NCBI GenBank assembly: GCA_964405685.1
Contig: CAYOOP010000005.1
Coordinates: 62,001 to 126,000 of the forward strand
From: CAYOOP01 sp964405685
GTDB lineage: Bacteria; Pseudomonadota; Alphaproteobacteria; Rickettsiales; SXRF01
Direction of reading: 5' to 3'
Length of the DNA: 64,000 nucleotides
The position numbers and the translations under genes are program-made. Shown here piece after piece: positions 32,962-40,936 of this stretch. How positions within the stretch are numbered: position 1 is the first letter of the stretch; each line of letters begins with the position of its first letter. The notes beneath the pieces are model-generated. The model had not been told where the DNA came from and searched no databases. It worked only from the letters and a program-made list of their open reading frames with translations.

Positions 32962-34278
32962 ATGAATTCAACGAAACCAAACAAATGTAGCGTTATCATC
33001 CTTGCCGCGGGCAAGGGCACGCGGATGAAATCCTCCCTGCCGAAGGTGCTGCACCCGCTTGCGGGCGAGCCGATGATTGCGCATGTGCTCCATGCTGTGT
33101 GGGCGCTTTCGCCGGTGCAAGTGATTGCTGTGCTTGCGCCGGGGATGGAGGCGGTTGCGAAGATTTGTGCGTGCGACATTGCGATTCAGATGGAGCAAAA
33201 AGGGACCGGGCATGCGGTGGCGTGTGCGGTAGAGGCGCTGAAATCGCAAGATGGCGATGTGCTGGTGGTCTATGGCGATACGCCGTTGATTCAGGTAAGC
33301 GCACTCCAACATTTGCTTGCAGAAAAACAAAAACACGGTGCGGCGATTGCGCTGGCGGGGATTAAACTGGAAGACCCGACGGGGTATGGTAGGCTTGTGA
33401 TGAAGCAAGCGCCGTGGGTGGAACATATTGTAGAATGCAAGGATGCGAATGCGGAGCAGAAAAAAATTGCCTATGTGTGGGGCGGCATTATGGCGTTTGA
33501 TGCGGCGTTTCTGCGTGAGTATATTGGGAAACTTACGCCTTCGGTTGCGACGGGCGAGTTTTATTTGACGGAATTAATTGCGATGGCGACGTCGCAACAG
33601 TTAAAAACACTAATGGTGGAAATGGAAGTGGAGGATGCAATGGGTGTGAACGATAAGGTGCAATTGGCGGAAGCTGAGAGCGTGATGCAGCAGCGGTTGC
33701 GGAAAGAACATATGGTGAATGGTGTGACGCTCGTTGATCCGAACACGGTGTATTTTTCTGCGGATACCAAGCTCGGGCGCGATGTAGTGATTCATCCGAA
33801 TGTGGTGTTTGGCAAGGGCGTGACGGTGGGGAACAATGTCGAAATTCGTTCATTCTCGCACATCGACCAGGCGGAGATTGGGAACAATTCTATTGTGGGG
33901 CCATTTGCGCGGTTGCGCCCCGGAGCGAAGCTTGCGGAAGATGTGCATGTGGGGAATTTTGTCGAGATTAAAAATTCCAACATCGCCAAAGGCGCGAAGG
34001 TGAACCATCTTTCCTATGTGGGGGATGCCAGCGTAGGGGAGAAAGCCAATGTCGGCGCGGGGACGATTACGTGCAATTATGATGGTGTGAAGAAGCATAA
34101 AACCGAGATTGGCGCAGGCGCGTTTATTGGCTCGAACAGTTCACTTGTTGCGCCAGTAAAAATCGGGGCAAATGCCGTGGTGGGTGCTGGCAGTGTGATT
34201 ACCGAAGATGTGCCCGAAGGCGCATTGGCGCTGGAGCGGAGCGTGCAAGTGACCAAGGCGAAAAAGAAGAAAGCCTAG
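32962..34278 (+). CDS. glmU: Bifunctional GlcNAc-1-P uridyltransferase / GlcN-1-P acetyltransferase
   Basis: Makes UDP-GlcNAc for peptidoglycan and LPS. The N-terminal pyrophosphorylase domain has ILAAGKGTRMKSSLPKVLHP. The C-terminal left-handed beta-helix has hexapeptide repeats and the acetyltransferase region GNFVEIKNS...YVGDASVGEKANVGAGTITCNYDG. 438 residues, slightly short. Divergent from rmuC by 36 bp; its last 4 bp overlap the convergent cinA-like gene. Confidence 0.96.
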   Translation: MNSTKPNKCSVIILAAGKGTRMKSSLPKVLHPLAGEPMIAHVLHAVWALSPVQVIAVLAPGMEAVAKICACDIAIQMEQKGTGHAVACAVEALKSQDGDVLVVYGDTPLIQVSALQHLLAEKQKHGAAIALAGIKLEDPTGYGRLVMKQAPWVEHIVECKDANAEQKKIAYVWGGIMAFDAAFLREYIGKLTPSVATGEFYLTELIAMATSQQLKTLMVEMEVEDAMGVNDKVQLAEAESVMQQRLRKEHMVNGVTLVDPNTVYFSADTKLGRDVVIHPNVVFGKGVTVGNNVEIRSFSHIDQAEIGNNSIVGPFARLRPGAKLAEDVHVGNFVEIKNSNIAKGAKVNHLSYVGDASVGEKANVGAGTITCNYDGVKKHKTEIGAGAFIGSNSSLVAPVKIGANAVVGAGSVITEDVPEGALALERSVQVTKAKKKKA

Positions 34279-34736
34279 TTACAATTATTGATCATTTCAA
34301 ACGCACGAGTGGCAGTGCGGTTTCGGATGTCGTCGCGCGTGCCGGTGAAGAGGCATTTTTCTACGGTGGTTTTTTGCGTGGTGGCAACGGCGATGAAAAC
34401 AAGGCCGACGGGTTTTTCTTTGGTGCCGCCGGTGGGGCCCGCGATGCCGGTGACGGCGACGGCGATGTCTACGCGTGCGCGTTTGCAGGCGGCTTCGGCC
34501 ATCGCGGTTGCGACCTCGGCGCTCACCGCGCCGTGTTTATAGAGTTTCCAGCGCGATACGCCGAGCATTCTTCTTTTGGAGGTGTTGGAATAGGTGATGA
34601 AGCCGCATTGGAAGACATCGGAAGAACCGGAAATGTCAGTGAGGAGTTTGGCGATCAAGCCGCCGGTGCAGGATTCGGCGGTCGCTAGGGTTTTGCCGCC
34701 TTTGCGTAAGTGCAGCAAGACGTGCACGGGATCCAT
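34275..34736 (-). CDS. CinA C-terminal domain protein (NMN deamidase-type)
   Basis: 153-residue single-domain CinA protein; the family includes nicotinamide mononucleotide deamidase (PncC), which recycles NMN. AESCTGGLIAKLLTDISGSS is the signature, and VTGIAGPTGGTKEKPVGLVF completes the active-site region. The open frame extends to 34808, but the ATG at 34736 overlaps the pgpA stop by one base (TAATG) and matches the family N-terminus. Part of ispD-ispF-pgpA-cinA, a common alphaproteobacterial order. Confidence 0.93.
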   Translation of the reverse strand: MDPVHVLLHLRKGGKTLATAESCTGGLIAKLLTDISGSSDVFQCGFITYSNTSKRRMLGVSRWKLYKHGAVSAEVATAMAEAACKRARVDIAVAVTGIAGPTGGTKEKPVGLVFIAVATTQKTTVEKCLFTGTRDDIRNRTATRAFEMINNCN

Positions 34737-35245
34737 TACACCCTCACGAGCAGGAATACGGCATTGGCCAGTGCATCGCCCGTGCCGAAGTGGTGGAGCA
34801 AGCCCCACAGCCCAGCAAAGCCGAGGGCAGGATAGATGGCGGCCAAGAGATCGTCGAACATGATGCCGAAGCTGCCGCCGATGTGTTTATCGGCAAGGGA
34901 AACGGGCCAGGGTTTGAAGATGTCGAACAGGCGGAAGAGAAGGAAGCCGATCAAGTAAGAGGTGAGGCTCGGGATGAAGGCGGAAAGCAGCAGGCATTGG
35001 GCGGCGACTTCGTCGATGACGACTTCTTTGGGGTCGTCCTTCTCCGGGTGCATGCGCAAATATTCGCGGCAAGCGAATTCGCCGAGGATGAATAAAAGAA
35101 CACTGACGATGACGAGCAGGAAATTGCCGCCGAGGATATATGCGCCGTAGGCAACCGGAAGGGCCGCGAGTGAGCCCATGGTGCCCGGCGCACATTTGCT
35201 TTTGCCGGCACCGAACCAGGTGACGAAGAGGGTGATGAGATTCAT
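34736..35245 (-). CDS. pgpA: Phosphatidylglycerophosphatase A
   Basis: Dephosphorylates phosphatidylglycerol phosphate in the inner membrane. 169 residues with several hydrophobic segments. The PgpA motifs FGAGKSKCAPGTMGSLAALP and DDPKEVVIDEVAAQ are present. The frame continues upstream to 35302, but those 19 codons lie in a type R1 repeat; the ATG at 35245 gives the family's expected start (MNLITLFVTWFGAGK). Coupled to the cinA-like gene. Confidence 0.9.
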   Translation of the reverse strand: MNLITLFVTWFGAGKSKCAPGTMGSLAALPVAYGAYILGGNFLLVIVSVLLFILGEFACREYLRMHPEKDDPKEVVIDEVAAQCLLLSAFIPSLTSYLIGFLLFRLFDIFKPWPVSLADKHIGGSFGIMFDDLLAAIYPALGFAGLWGLLHHFGTGDALANAVFLLVRV

Positions 35246-35253
35246 ATGTTTAC

Positions 35254-35362
35254 CGTCATTCCCGCGGAAGCGGGAATCCAGTGCATCGCGGATGCGAGGC
35301 AAAATGGTTCTGTTGCGGCGAAGACTCGCCTTAGCTGGATTCCCGCTTCCGCGGGAATGACG
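35254..35362. repeat. REP-like composite palindrome, type R1
   Basis: 109-bp element from CGTCATTCCCGCGGAAGCGG to CCGCGGGAATGACG with internal smaller stems, between ispF and pgpA. Confidence 0.85.
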
Positions 35363-35387
35363 GCTGTGGGGGTTGTATAGTTGAGGT

Positions 35388-35900
35388 TCATACCGGCAGC
35401 GATACGGCGACGATGGCGTGGGCGGCGAGGCCTTCGTTTCTGCCGATGAAGCCGAGTTTTTCGGTGGTGGTGGCTTTAATATTCACGCGGTCTTCGCTGA
35501 GTTTGAGGAGGCTGGCGATGTGTTTTTTCATGGTGTCGCGGTGGGGGGCGATGCGTGGTTTTTCGGTCAAGATGGTGATGTCGATGTTGATAATCTGGCC
35601 GCCTTTTTGGGTGAGGAGTTGGAAGGCTTGCAGCAGAAAACGGTCGGAATTGGCACCCTTCCAGGCCATGTCGTCATCCGGAAAATGTTGGCCGATGTCG
35701 CCGGCGCCGATGGCACCTAGGATCGCATCGACCAAAGCATGCAGGCCGACGTCGGCGTCCGAGTGGCCGTGCACGGCGCGTTCGTGGGGGACGGGGATGC
35801 CGCACATGCGGATGTGGCGTTTGTCGTTCGGTTTTTCGGGTTCATGATCCATGAAAGGGTGAACGTCGATGCCTAAGCCAACGCGGGTTTCTCGGGTCAT
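35388..35900 (-). CDS. ispF: 2-C-methyl-D-erythritol 2,4-cyclodiphosphate synthase
   Basis: Fifth step of the MEP isoprenoid pathway. It has GLGIDVHPF (metal His and Asp), HSDADVGLHALVDAILGAIG, and DIGQHFPDDD; the C-terminal NIKATTTEKLGFIGRNEGLAA is typical. 170 residues. Start ATG overlaps the ispD stop by 4 bp. A stand-alone IspF rather than the IspDF fusion common in many alphaproteobacteria, although the two genes are coupled. Confidence 0.96.
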   Translation of the reverse strand: MTRETRVGLGIDVHPFMDHEPEKPNDKRHIRMCGIPVPHERAVHGHSDADVGLHALVDAILGAIGAGDIGQHFPDDDMAWKGANSDRFLLQAFQLLTQKGGQIINIDITILTEKPRIAPHRDTMKKHIASLLKLSEDRVNIKATTTEKLGFIGRNEGLAAHAIVAVSLPV

Positions 35901-36556
35901 TTCAGCATGCTTTCTGCGAGGGTGAAATCGTCCTTCGTGGTGAGTTTGAAATTGCGGGTCTCACCTGCGACTAACCCTACCTTAAGCCCGCCACGTTCGG
36001 CAAGCGCGATGTCGTCGGTCACGTCTTCGTGTTCATAATGTTGATGGAGTTGCAGGATGCGTGCGTAGTCAAACCCTTGCGGGGTTTGTGCGGCGTAGAG
36101 ATGGGTGCGGTCTGTTGTGGTGATGCCGGTGGCGTCTACGCGTTTGAGTGTGTCGGTCACGGGCAGGGCGGGGAGGACGGCGGGGTGGTCTTTTAACCCG
36201 GCGATGACGCGTGCTATTAAGGCATTGGAGACAAGGGGCCGCGCGGCATCGTGAATTAGGACATGGGTGGGGTTGTGCTCGGTGAGGGCTTCAAGGCCAA
36301 GACGTACCGAGTCTTGGCGACGCGGGCCGCCGACAACGCAGGGGCAGAGGGTGAGGCCTTGGACCGCTTGCTTATAAAGTGCATGATCCTCACGCCGGAT
36401 GACAACGCGGACCCCGCTAACGCCCGGCTGCGCTAGAAAATGCTGTACACTGTGGCGCAAAACGGGTATAGCACCCAACCCTAAATAAGGCTTGGGGACT
36501 TTATCTCCCATGCGTGTGCTTCCGCCGGCGGCAACGATTATGGCAAAGATACGCAT
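35897..36556 (-). CDS. ispD: 2-C-methyl-D-erythritol 4-phosphate cytidylyltransferase
   Basis: Third step of the MEP pathway, forming CDP-methylerythritol. The nucleotidyltransferase start IFAIIVAAGGSTRMGDKVPKP-type motif (AAGGSTRMG, residues 9-17) is present. VLIHDAARPLVSNALI and YAAQTPQGFDYARI are diagnostic. 219 residues. First gene of ispD-ispF-(R1 repeat)-pgpA-cinA. Divergent from the CpaF-like ATPase gene. Confidence 0.95.
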   Translation of the reverse strand: MRIFAIIVAAGGSTRMGDKVPKPYLGLGAIPVLRHSVQHFLAQPGVSGVRVVIRREDHALYKQAVQGLTLCPCVVGGPRRQDSVRLGLEALTEHNPTHVLIHDAARPLVSNALIARVIAGLKDHPAVLPALPVTDTLKRVDATGITTTDRTHLYAAQTPQGFDYARILQLHQHYEHEDVTDDIALAERGGLKVGLVAGETRNFKLTTKDDFTLAESMLK

Positions 36557-36652
36557 TGTTTATTAATACCCCTGTGAATACACGTCGAATGTGCTGGTTA
36601 TACCATAAAATTCAAGTGATTTCGGTTTTTTGAGGATAGAAGAATTTAGCGC

Positions 36653-36681
36653 TTGCATTAATAGTTAATATAAATTATATA
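36653..36681 (+). promoter_or_regulatory. Probable sigma-70 promoter of the CpaF-like gene
   Basis: TTGCAT (36653-36658), 17-bp AT-rich spacer, TATATA (36676-36681), 40 bp before the start codon. The surrounding 100 bp are markedly AT-rich compared with their neighbours. Confidence 0.5.
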
Positions 36682-36721
36682 ACTTTAACATTTTTTAATA
36701 ACTCATGTAACCGAGGTGCCT

Positions 36722-38029
36722 ATGTCAACGATCAACGATTCGTTCAAGCTTTACCCTGCTAGCCGTTCTGCTCAAGACCCTGTCGTGCCAGGCGTTGGCG
36801 ATGCACTGGCTGGGGCGCTGTGGAGCATTGATGCAACGCTGCGTGATTTGTTGCATACCATGAATCCACCGGCGATGCCGCATGATGACAGCGTGGCCAA
36901 TGCGGTGGTGGACCCGCAAAAGCAAGCGGCGCTTGAAGCGTTGCTTGCCTCCAGCCCGATTCGCACGCTGCTCGCGGATCAGACGGTGAACGATATCATG
37001 ATCAATGGGCCGTATGAAGTGTATGTGGATGCAGATGGTATGTTGCAGAGAACCGAATTGCAATTTGAGTCGCATCAACAATTGCGTGAATTCGTGAAGG
37101 CGATGCTCGATTTTTGTGGTCGCCGTTTGAACCCGAAACACCCGTTTGCGGATGCGCGCTTGCCCGATGGCAGCCGTGTGCACGTGATCGCGCCGCCGAT
37201 TGCGGTGCAGGGGATGATGGTGTCGATCCGTAAGTTTCCCCAGGAACAGATTGATATGGATCGCCTCCTGGAGATGGGTACGCTCAGCAACACGATGGCA
37301 ACGTTCTTCCGCGCAGTGGCACAATCGGGGATTACGGTGGTAGTATCGGGTGGTACATCGACCGGTAAAACGACACTGATGAACGCGATTTCCGCTTTTA
37401 TTCCTGAGAATCAGCGGATCGTGACGATTGAGGATATCGCGGAATTGCATTTGCAACAGCCGCATGTGGTGAAACTGGAAACGACGCAGATGTATACGGG
37501 TGTCAGTGGCACCGATGAAGTGACGATGCGCGATTTGCTGCGCAATGCGCTACGTATGCGTCCCGATCGTATTATCGTTGGTGAGGTGCGTGGGCCGGAA
37601 GCCTATGACATGATTCAGGCGATGAACACCGGGCATGAAGGCTCGATGACGACCGTGCACTCTAATAACCCGCGCGATGCGCTCATGCGTCTTGAAAACA
37701 TGGTGACCAGCGAAATGGCGAGCACGCCTTCGCTCAACGTGCGCAAGCAGATTGCCAATGCGGTGACGCTCGTGGTGCAGCTTGCGCGTCTAGCCAACGG
37801 CAAGCGCATTGTGTCGCAGATTACCGAGGTGCTTGCCGTTGAAGGCGATACGACCACCATGCAAGATTTGTTCGTTTTCGAACATTGCCCTGCGGCGATG
37901 GAAGATCCGGCAGCGTATATGAAATGGACCGGCATTATCCCGCGCAACCATAAACTTCGCTCGCTGGTGATTTCGGATGGTCCGCCGCGCCCTAAAACTG
38001 TGCGTCCGAAGAGTAAAATCCAGGCCTAA
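36722..38029 (+). CDS. CpaF/VirB11-type secretion ATPase, orphan
   Basis: Hexameric ATPase of the type II/IV secretion superfamily, closest by eye to CpaF (Flp/Tad pilus) or VirB11. Walker A GGTSTGKTTLM is at residues 210-220. An Asp-box-like TIEDIAELHLQQPHVVKLET, Walker B-like RIIVGEVRGPEA and the HSNNPRDALMRLENM block follow. 435 residues from the ATG at 36722 (GAGG upstream); a GTG two codons earlier is less likely. No other pilus or type IV secretion genes are near, so its partners must be elsewhere in the genome. Confidence 0.88.
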   Translation: MSTINDSFKLYPASRSAQDPVVPGVGDALAGALWSIDATLRDLLHTMNPPAMPHDDSVANAVVDPQKQAALEALLASSPIRTLLADQTVNDIMINGPYEVYVDADGMLQRTELQFESHQQLREFVKAMLDFCGRRLNPKHPFADARLPDGSRVHVIAPPIAVQGMMVSIRKFPQEQIDMDRLLEMGTLSNTMATFFRAVAQSGITVVVSGGTSTGKTTLMNAISAFIPENQRIVTIEDIAELHLQQPHVVKLETTQMYTGVSGTDEVTMRDLLRNALRMRPDRIIVGEVRGPEAYDMIQAMNTGHEGSMTTVHSNNPRDALMRLENMVTSEMASTPSLNVRKQIANAVTLVVQLARLANGKRIVSQITEVLAVEGDTTTMQDLFVFEHCPAAMEDPAAYMKWTGIIPRNHKLRSLVISDGPPRPKTVRPKSKIQA

Positions 38030-38223
38030 TACCAAAGCAACGAAGTTGCATGATAATCACGATGGTTTTGAATCTGGCGTCATCGCGAGCCACCTTAAGG
38101 TGGCGTGGCGATCCAGTCTGTTATAAAAAGCAAGTGTGGATTGCTTCAGGCGCAAGCGCCTTCGCAATGACGGAGACACCAGCCTCCGAATAAAAATGTC
38201 ATGAGGCTTCGTTGCTTTGGTAT
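38029..38223. mobile_element. MITE-like element with 25-bp terminal inverted repeats
   Basis: 195 bp with imperfect 25-bp terminal inverted repeats (38029-38053 and 38199-38223, three mismatches, starting ATACCAAAGCAA). It encloses a type R2-like core (GCGTCATCGCGAG... and ...CGCAATGACGG) and has no coding capacity. Its left end overlaps the TAA stop of the ATPase gene and its right end stops just before yacG. A flanking TA is consistent with, but does not prove, transposition. Confidence 0.65.
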
Positions 38224-38226
38224 AAG

Positions 38227-38400
38227 CTACTCTTCCTCTTGCGGTAGTTCCGCGTCATCCTCATCCGTTTCTACGGCAGGGACGGCGTAGCTTCCCATCA
38301 TCCAGCGGCCCAAATCCACATCCGCGCAGCGCTTGCTGCAAAACGGGGTGAACGGTTCTGCGGGTGGATTTTTCTTGCAAGTGGGGCAGGGTTTAGCCAT
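38227..38400 (-). CDS. yacG: DNA gyrase inhibitor YacG family zinc-binding protein
   Basis: 57-residue zinc protein; in E. coli YacG inhibits gyrase. Four cysteine ligands (Cys5, Cys8, Cys21, Cys25) lie in PCPTCKK and PFCSKRC, followed by DLGRWMMGSYAVP, the family signature, and an acidic tail. The ATG at 38400 is chosen; a GTG three codons upstream lies in an R1 repeat. Confidence 0.92.
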   Translation of the reverse strand: MAKPCPTCKKNPPAEPFTPFCSKRCADVDLGRWMMGSYAVPAVETDEDDAELPQEEE

Positions 38401-38403
38401 ATC

Positions 38404-38465
38404 CGTCACTCCCGCGTAGGCGGGAGTCTATTCGCGAATGGATCCCCGCCTTCGCGGGGATGACG
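38404..38465. repeat. REP-like palindrome, type R1 (short form)
   Basis: 62 bp from CGTCACTCCCGCGTAGGCGG to CGCGGGGATGACG between rpe and yacG. Confidence 0.8.
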
Positions 38466-38473
38466 CAAACAAA

Positions 38474-39121
38474 TCATTTCCGCAACTCCGCAATATTCTT
38501 TTTATAATACCCGCCTGTAAATACCGCATTGCCGGCAACCAGTACGTTGGCGCCTGCGGCAACAACTTGGCTGGCGTTTTGTGCGGTGATGCCGCCGTCG
38601 ACTTCGAGGTCAATATCGCGGCCTGAGGCGGTGATCATCTTACGGATGGCTTCGATTTTTGGTAGTTGCGAGGTGATGAATTTCTGGCCGCCGAAGCCGG
38701 GGTTGACGGTCATCACCAAAATGAGATCCACCACATCCATCACATATTCCAGCACATCAGGCGGAGTGGAGGGAACGATCGATACGCCCGCTTTTTTGCC
38801 GAGGAGTTTGATTTGTTGCAGCGTGCGTTCCAGATGCACGCAGGCTTCGACGTGGACGGTGATGATGTCCGCGCCGGCTTTGGCATATTGATCGATCGAG
38901 CGTTCGGGCGCTTCGATCATCAAATGCACATCGAACGGAAGTTTGGAGTGTGGGCGCAGGCTTGCGATGACGGAGGGGCCGATCGTTAAGTTGGGCACGA
39001 AGTGCCCGTCCATCACATCCACATGAATATAATCCGCACCCGCAGCGGAGACGGCGGCAATTTCGGTGCCCAGATTGGCGAAGTCCGCAGAGAGAATGGA
39101 AGGGGCGATTTTGAGGGTCAT
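38474..39121 (-). CDS. rpe: Ribulose-phosphate 3-epimerase
   Basis: Interconverts ribulose 5-phosphate and xylulose 5-phosphate. TIM barrel of 215 residues: it begins KIAPSILSADFANLG and has HVDVMDGHFVPNLTIGP, MTVNPGFGGQKFI and EVDGGITAQNA with the metal and catalytic residues. Its start overlaps the rsmB stop by 4 bp, so it is coupled. Confidence 0.97.
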   Translation of the reverse strand: MTLKIAPSILSADFANLGTEIAAVSAAGADYIHVDVMDGHFVPNLTIGPSVIASLRPHSKLPFDVHLMIEAPERSIDQYAKAGADIITVHVEACVHLERTLQQIKLLGKKAGVSIVPSTPPDVLEYVMDVVDLILVMTVNPGFGGQKFITSQLPKIEAIRKMITASGRDIDLEVDGGITAQNASQVVAAGANVLVAGNAVFTGGYYKKNIAELRK

Positions 39122-40365
39122 AGTTTCACTAATTTTGTCATAAAAAACCCGTCCATGCCACCTTCATTTTCGAGGTCGCTGGGTAGAAAGCGGTAGCCAG
39201 TGGGACACGCGGCCTTCGGGGTGAGGGCGGTGGCAGGGTTAGGAAATGGTTTTATACTGCTGTTATGTTTCAATAATTGCTCGATTTGTGCTTCGCCCTC
39301 TTCGCGTTCCAGTGAGCAGACGGAATAGACCAGTTCGCCGCCGGGTTTTAGCATCTCGACCGCGCGGGTGAGCAGCTTGGCTTGGAGGAGGGAGAGGCGG
39401 ATGACGTCCGATTCTTTTTTGCTCCACATGACATCCGGATTGCGGCGGATGGTACCGGTGGCGGAACAGGGCGCATCGAGCAAGATGGCATCGGCCAGGG
39501 TTTCGGGGTGCCAGGTAAGGGCGTCGGCAGCAATCAGGCGTGCTTTCAATTTCAGGCGCTGTAGGTTTTCAGCAATGCGGCCCAAGCGTTTCTCAGAAAT
39601 ATCAAGCGCGGTGACGTTGGCACCCATGGCCGCAAGCTGCGCGGTTTTGCCGCCGGGCGCGGCGCAGAGATCAAACACCGTTTTATTTTTGAGATCAGAA
39701 AAGAGTGAGACGGGTAGTGCCGCGCTGACATCCTGCACTTGCCATGCACCTTCCGTGTAGCCGGGGAGTGCGGTGACATCGCCGGAATGGGGTAGACGCA
39801 GTGTTGTTTCTGTAAGCCATATACCCTCCGGGCAATGAGTTTTATCAAACACGGTGAGGTCAAGCGGCGGTTCGGCGAGTTGGGCCTTGGCGATCGCAAG
39901 CGTTGCTGCTTCGCCGTAGGCTTTTGTCCATGATGTGCGAAGCCACGCGGGCAGATTTTCAAGCGGGCTTAGAGCTTCGAAGCTGGCTTTTTCGCGCACG
40001 GCGCGGTTGAGCAAAGCATTCACGAGTTTGGCGTAGGAAGGGAATTTAGCCTTGGCGAATTCCACCATTTCGTTGACGCTCGCGTGGGCGGGGGTGCCTA
40101 GCACATAAAGCTGCGAAAGCCCGACGGCAAGCACCGCTTCCACCTCGCGCAGGGGTAATGGTTTTTCGAGCCAGCTGCTAATCAAGCGTTGAAACATGCC
40201 ATAATGGCGCAGCGTGGTGATGGCGAGCAGAAAGGCAAAATTACGGTCGCGCTGTTCGAGCGCGTTCATTTGCAGCAGTGCCGCCAGCGCGTCATCCAGA
40301 CTTTGCTGCTTCGTGAGTACGCGAGTGACGGCACTCACAGCAATGGCACGGGGATTTGGAGGCAT
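39118..40365 (-). CDS. rsmB: 16S rRNA m5C967 methyltransferase (RsmB/Sun)
   Basis: 415 residues: an N-terminal NusB-like RNA-binding domain (about 1-130), then the SAM-dependent methyltransferase. It has FDLCAAPGGKTAQLAAMG, DAPCSATGTIRRNPDVMW (TRG-binding-type Cys) and VYSVCSLEREEGEAQ with the catalytic Cys. Adjacent to a DUF1674 gene on the other strand, as often in alphaproteobacteria. Operon with rpe. Confidence 0.94.
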   Translation of the reverse strand: MPPNPRAIAVSAVTRVLTKQQSLDDALAALLQMNALEQRDRNFAFLLAITTLRHYGMFQRLISSWLEKPLPLREVEAVLAVGLSQLYVLGTPAHASVNEMVEFAKAKFPSYAKLVNALLNRAVREKASFEALSPLENLPAWLRTSWTKAYGEAATLAIAKAQLAEPPLDLTVFDKTHCPEGIWLTETTLRLPHSGDVTALPGYTEGAWQVQDVSAALPVSLFSDLKNKTVFDLCAAPGGKTAQLAAMGANVTALDISEKRLGRIAENLQRLKLKARLIAADALTWHPETLADAILLDAPCSATGTIRRNPDVMWSKKESDVIRLSLLQAKLLTRAVEMLKPGGELVYSVCSLEREEGEAQIEQLLKHNSSIKPFPNPATALTPKAACPTGYRFLPSDLENEGGMDGFFMTKLVKL

Positions 40366-40377
40366 CAGTTCTACTAT

Positions 40378-40576
40378 CGCTTGCTACAAACAATGGGTTG
40401 TGGCGCTTTCCGCTACGCATGTACGCTTACGTACACTTGCGTTGCGGTTCTCGCAACCCATTGTTGTGACTCACCTCGTTTTGACGAGGTTCGCCCTTCG
40501 GGCAGCTTCGCTGTCCAACGGCCTTTCGGCTCGTTGTCGCTGACGCGCTAGCGAACTGCTCGCCCTATTGCGGGGC
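40378..40576. other. Structured non-coding region with multiple palindromes
   Basis: About 200 bp without a gene, holding several inverted repeats: ACAATGGGTTG (40390-40400) with CAACCCATTGT (40454-40464), TGTACGCTTACGTACA, CCTCGTTTTGACGAGG (40474-40489), GCCCTTCGGGC and CGCCCTATTGCGGGGCG. It could be an untranslated RNA, a composite repeat or a terminator region. Not recognised. Confidence 0.45.
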
Positions 40577-40597
40577 GTGATTGAATCCTGTACAGTC

Positions 40598-40747
40598 ATG
40601 CGCATGGATCCGAAACCAAAAAAACAGGAAGAGACGGATGAAAGCGGCGAGACTGCCACGCCCGTCAATTTGCAAAAGCGGAATTATGAGCTGGACCCTG
40701 CGCGTTATGGTGACTGGGAGCTTAATGGAAGATGCGTGGATTTCTAA
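40598..40747 (+). CDS. DUF1674 / SdhAF4-like small protein
   Basis: 49-residue protein ending NYELDPARYGDWELNGRCVD followed by Phe, the unmistakable C-terminal signature of the DUF1674 family (eukaryotic SDHAF4, succinate dehydrogenase assembly). The N-terminus is charged and disordered (Met-rich start, KPKKQEETDESGE). A second ATG at 40604 is possible. It lies divergent from rsmB, a usual neighbourhood for this family. An assembly role for succinate dehydrogenase is inferred from eukaryotic relatives. Confidence 0.85.
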   Translation: MRMDPKPKKQEETDESGETATPVNLQKRNYELDPARYGDWELNGRCVDF

Positions 40748-40756
40748 CCCTAATTT

Positions 40757-40914
40757 CTCCTCTCCCGCTTGCGGGAGAGGACAGGTTTTGTTACCGAGGC
40801 TTTAGCCGAGTTTACAAAACCTTGGAGAGGGAACACTGCCCTCACCCACTCGACTACAGATTTCCTTACAGGAAATCTAAGTCTCGTTGCCCTCTCCCGC
40901 AAGCGGGAGAGGGG
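40757..40914. repeat. Type R4 palindromic element, intergenic
   Basis: 158 bp bounded by CTCTCCCGCTTGCGGGAGAG and CTCTCCCGCAAGCGGGAGAG, with an internal GTTTTGTTACCGAGGC/AAAAC stem similar to the prmC copy. It has diverged in the central CCCACT...CGTTGCCC core. It occupies the gap before the thioredoxin-like gene. Confidence 0.85.
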
Positions 40915-40936
40915 ATTAGTAAGGATAAGAGTTGTT

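Noticed and set aside
35246..35302. N-terminal extension of PgpA
   Set aside because: Encoded by an R1 repeat and absent from the family; ATG at 35245 fits.
36690..36706. TTAA...TTAA pair before the CpaF-like gene as a CtrA site
   Set aside because: Spacing is 6, not 7, in a very AT-rich stretch where TTAA is expected by chance.
40769..40936. N-terminal extension of the thioredoxin-like protein through the R4 repeat
   Set aside because: The membrane anchor begins right after the ATG at 40937; upstream codons are repeat-derived.
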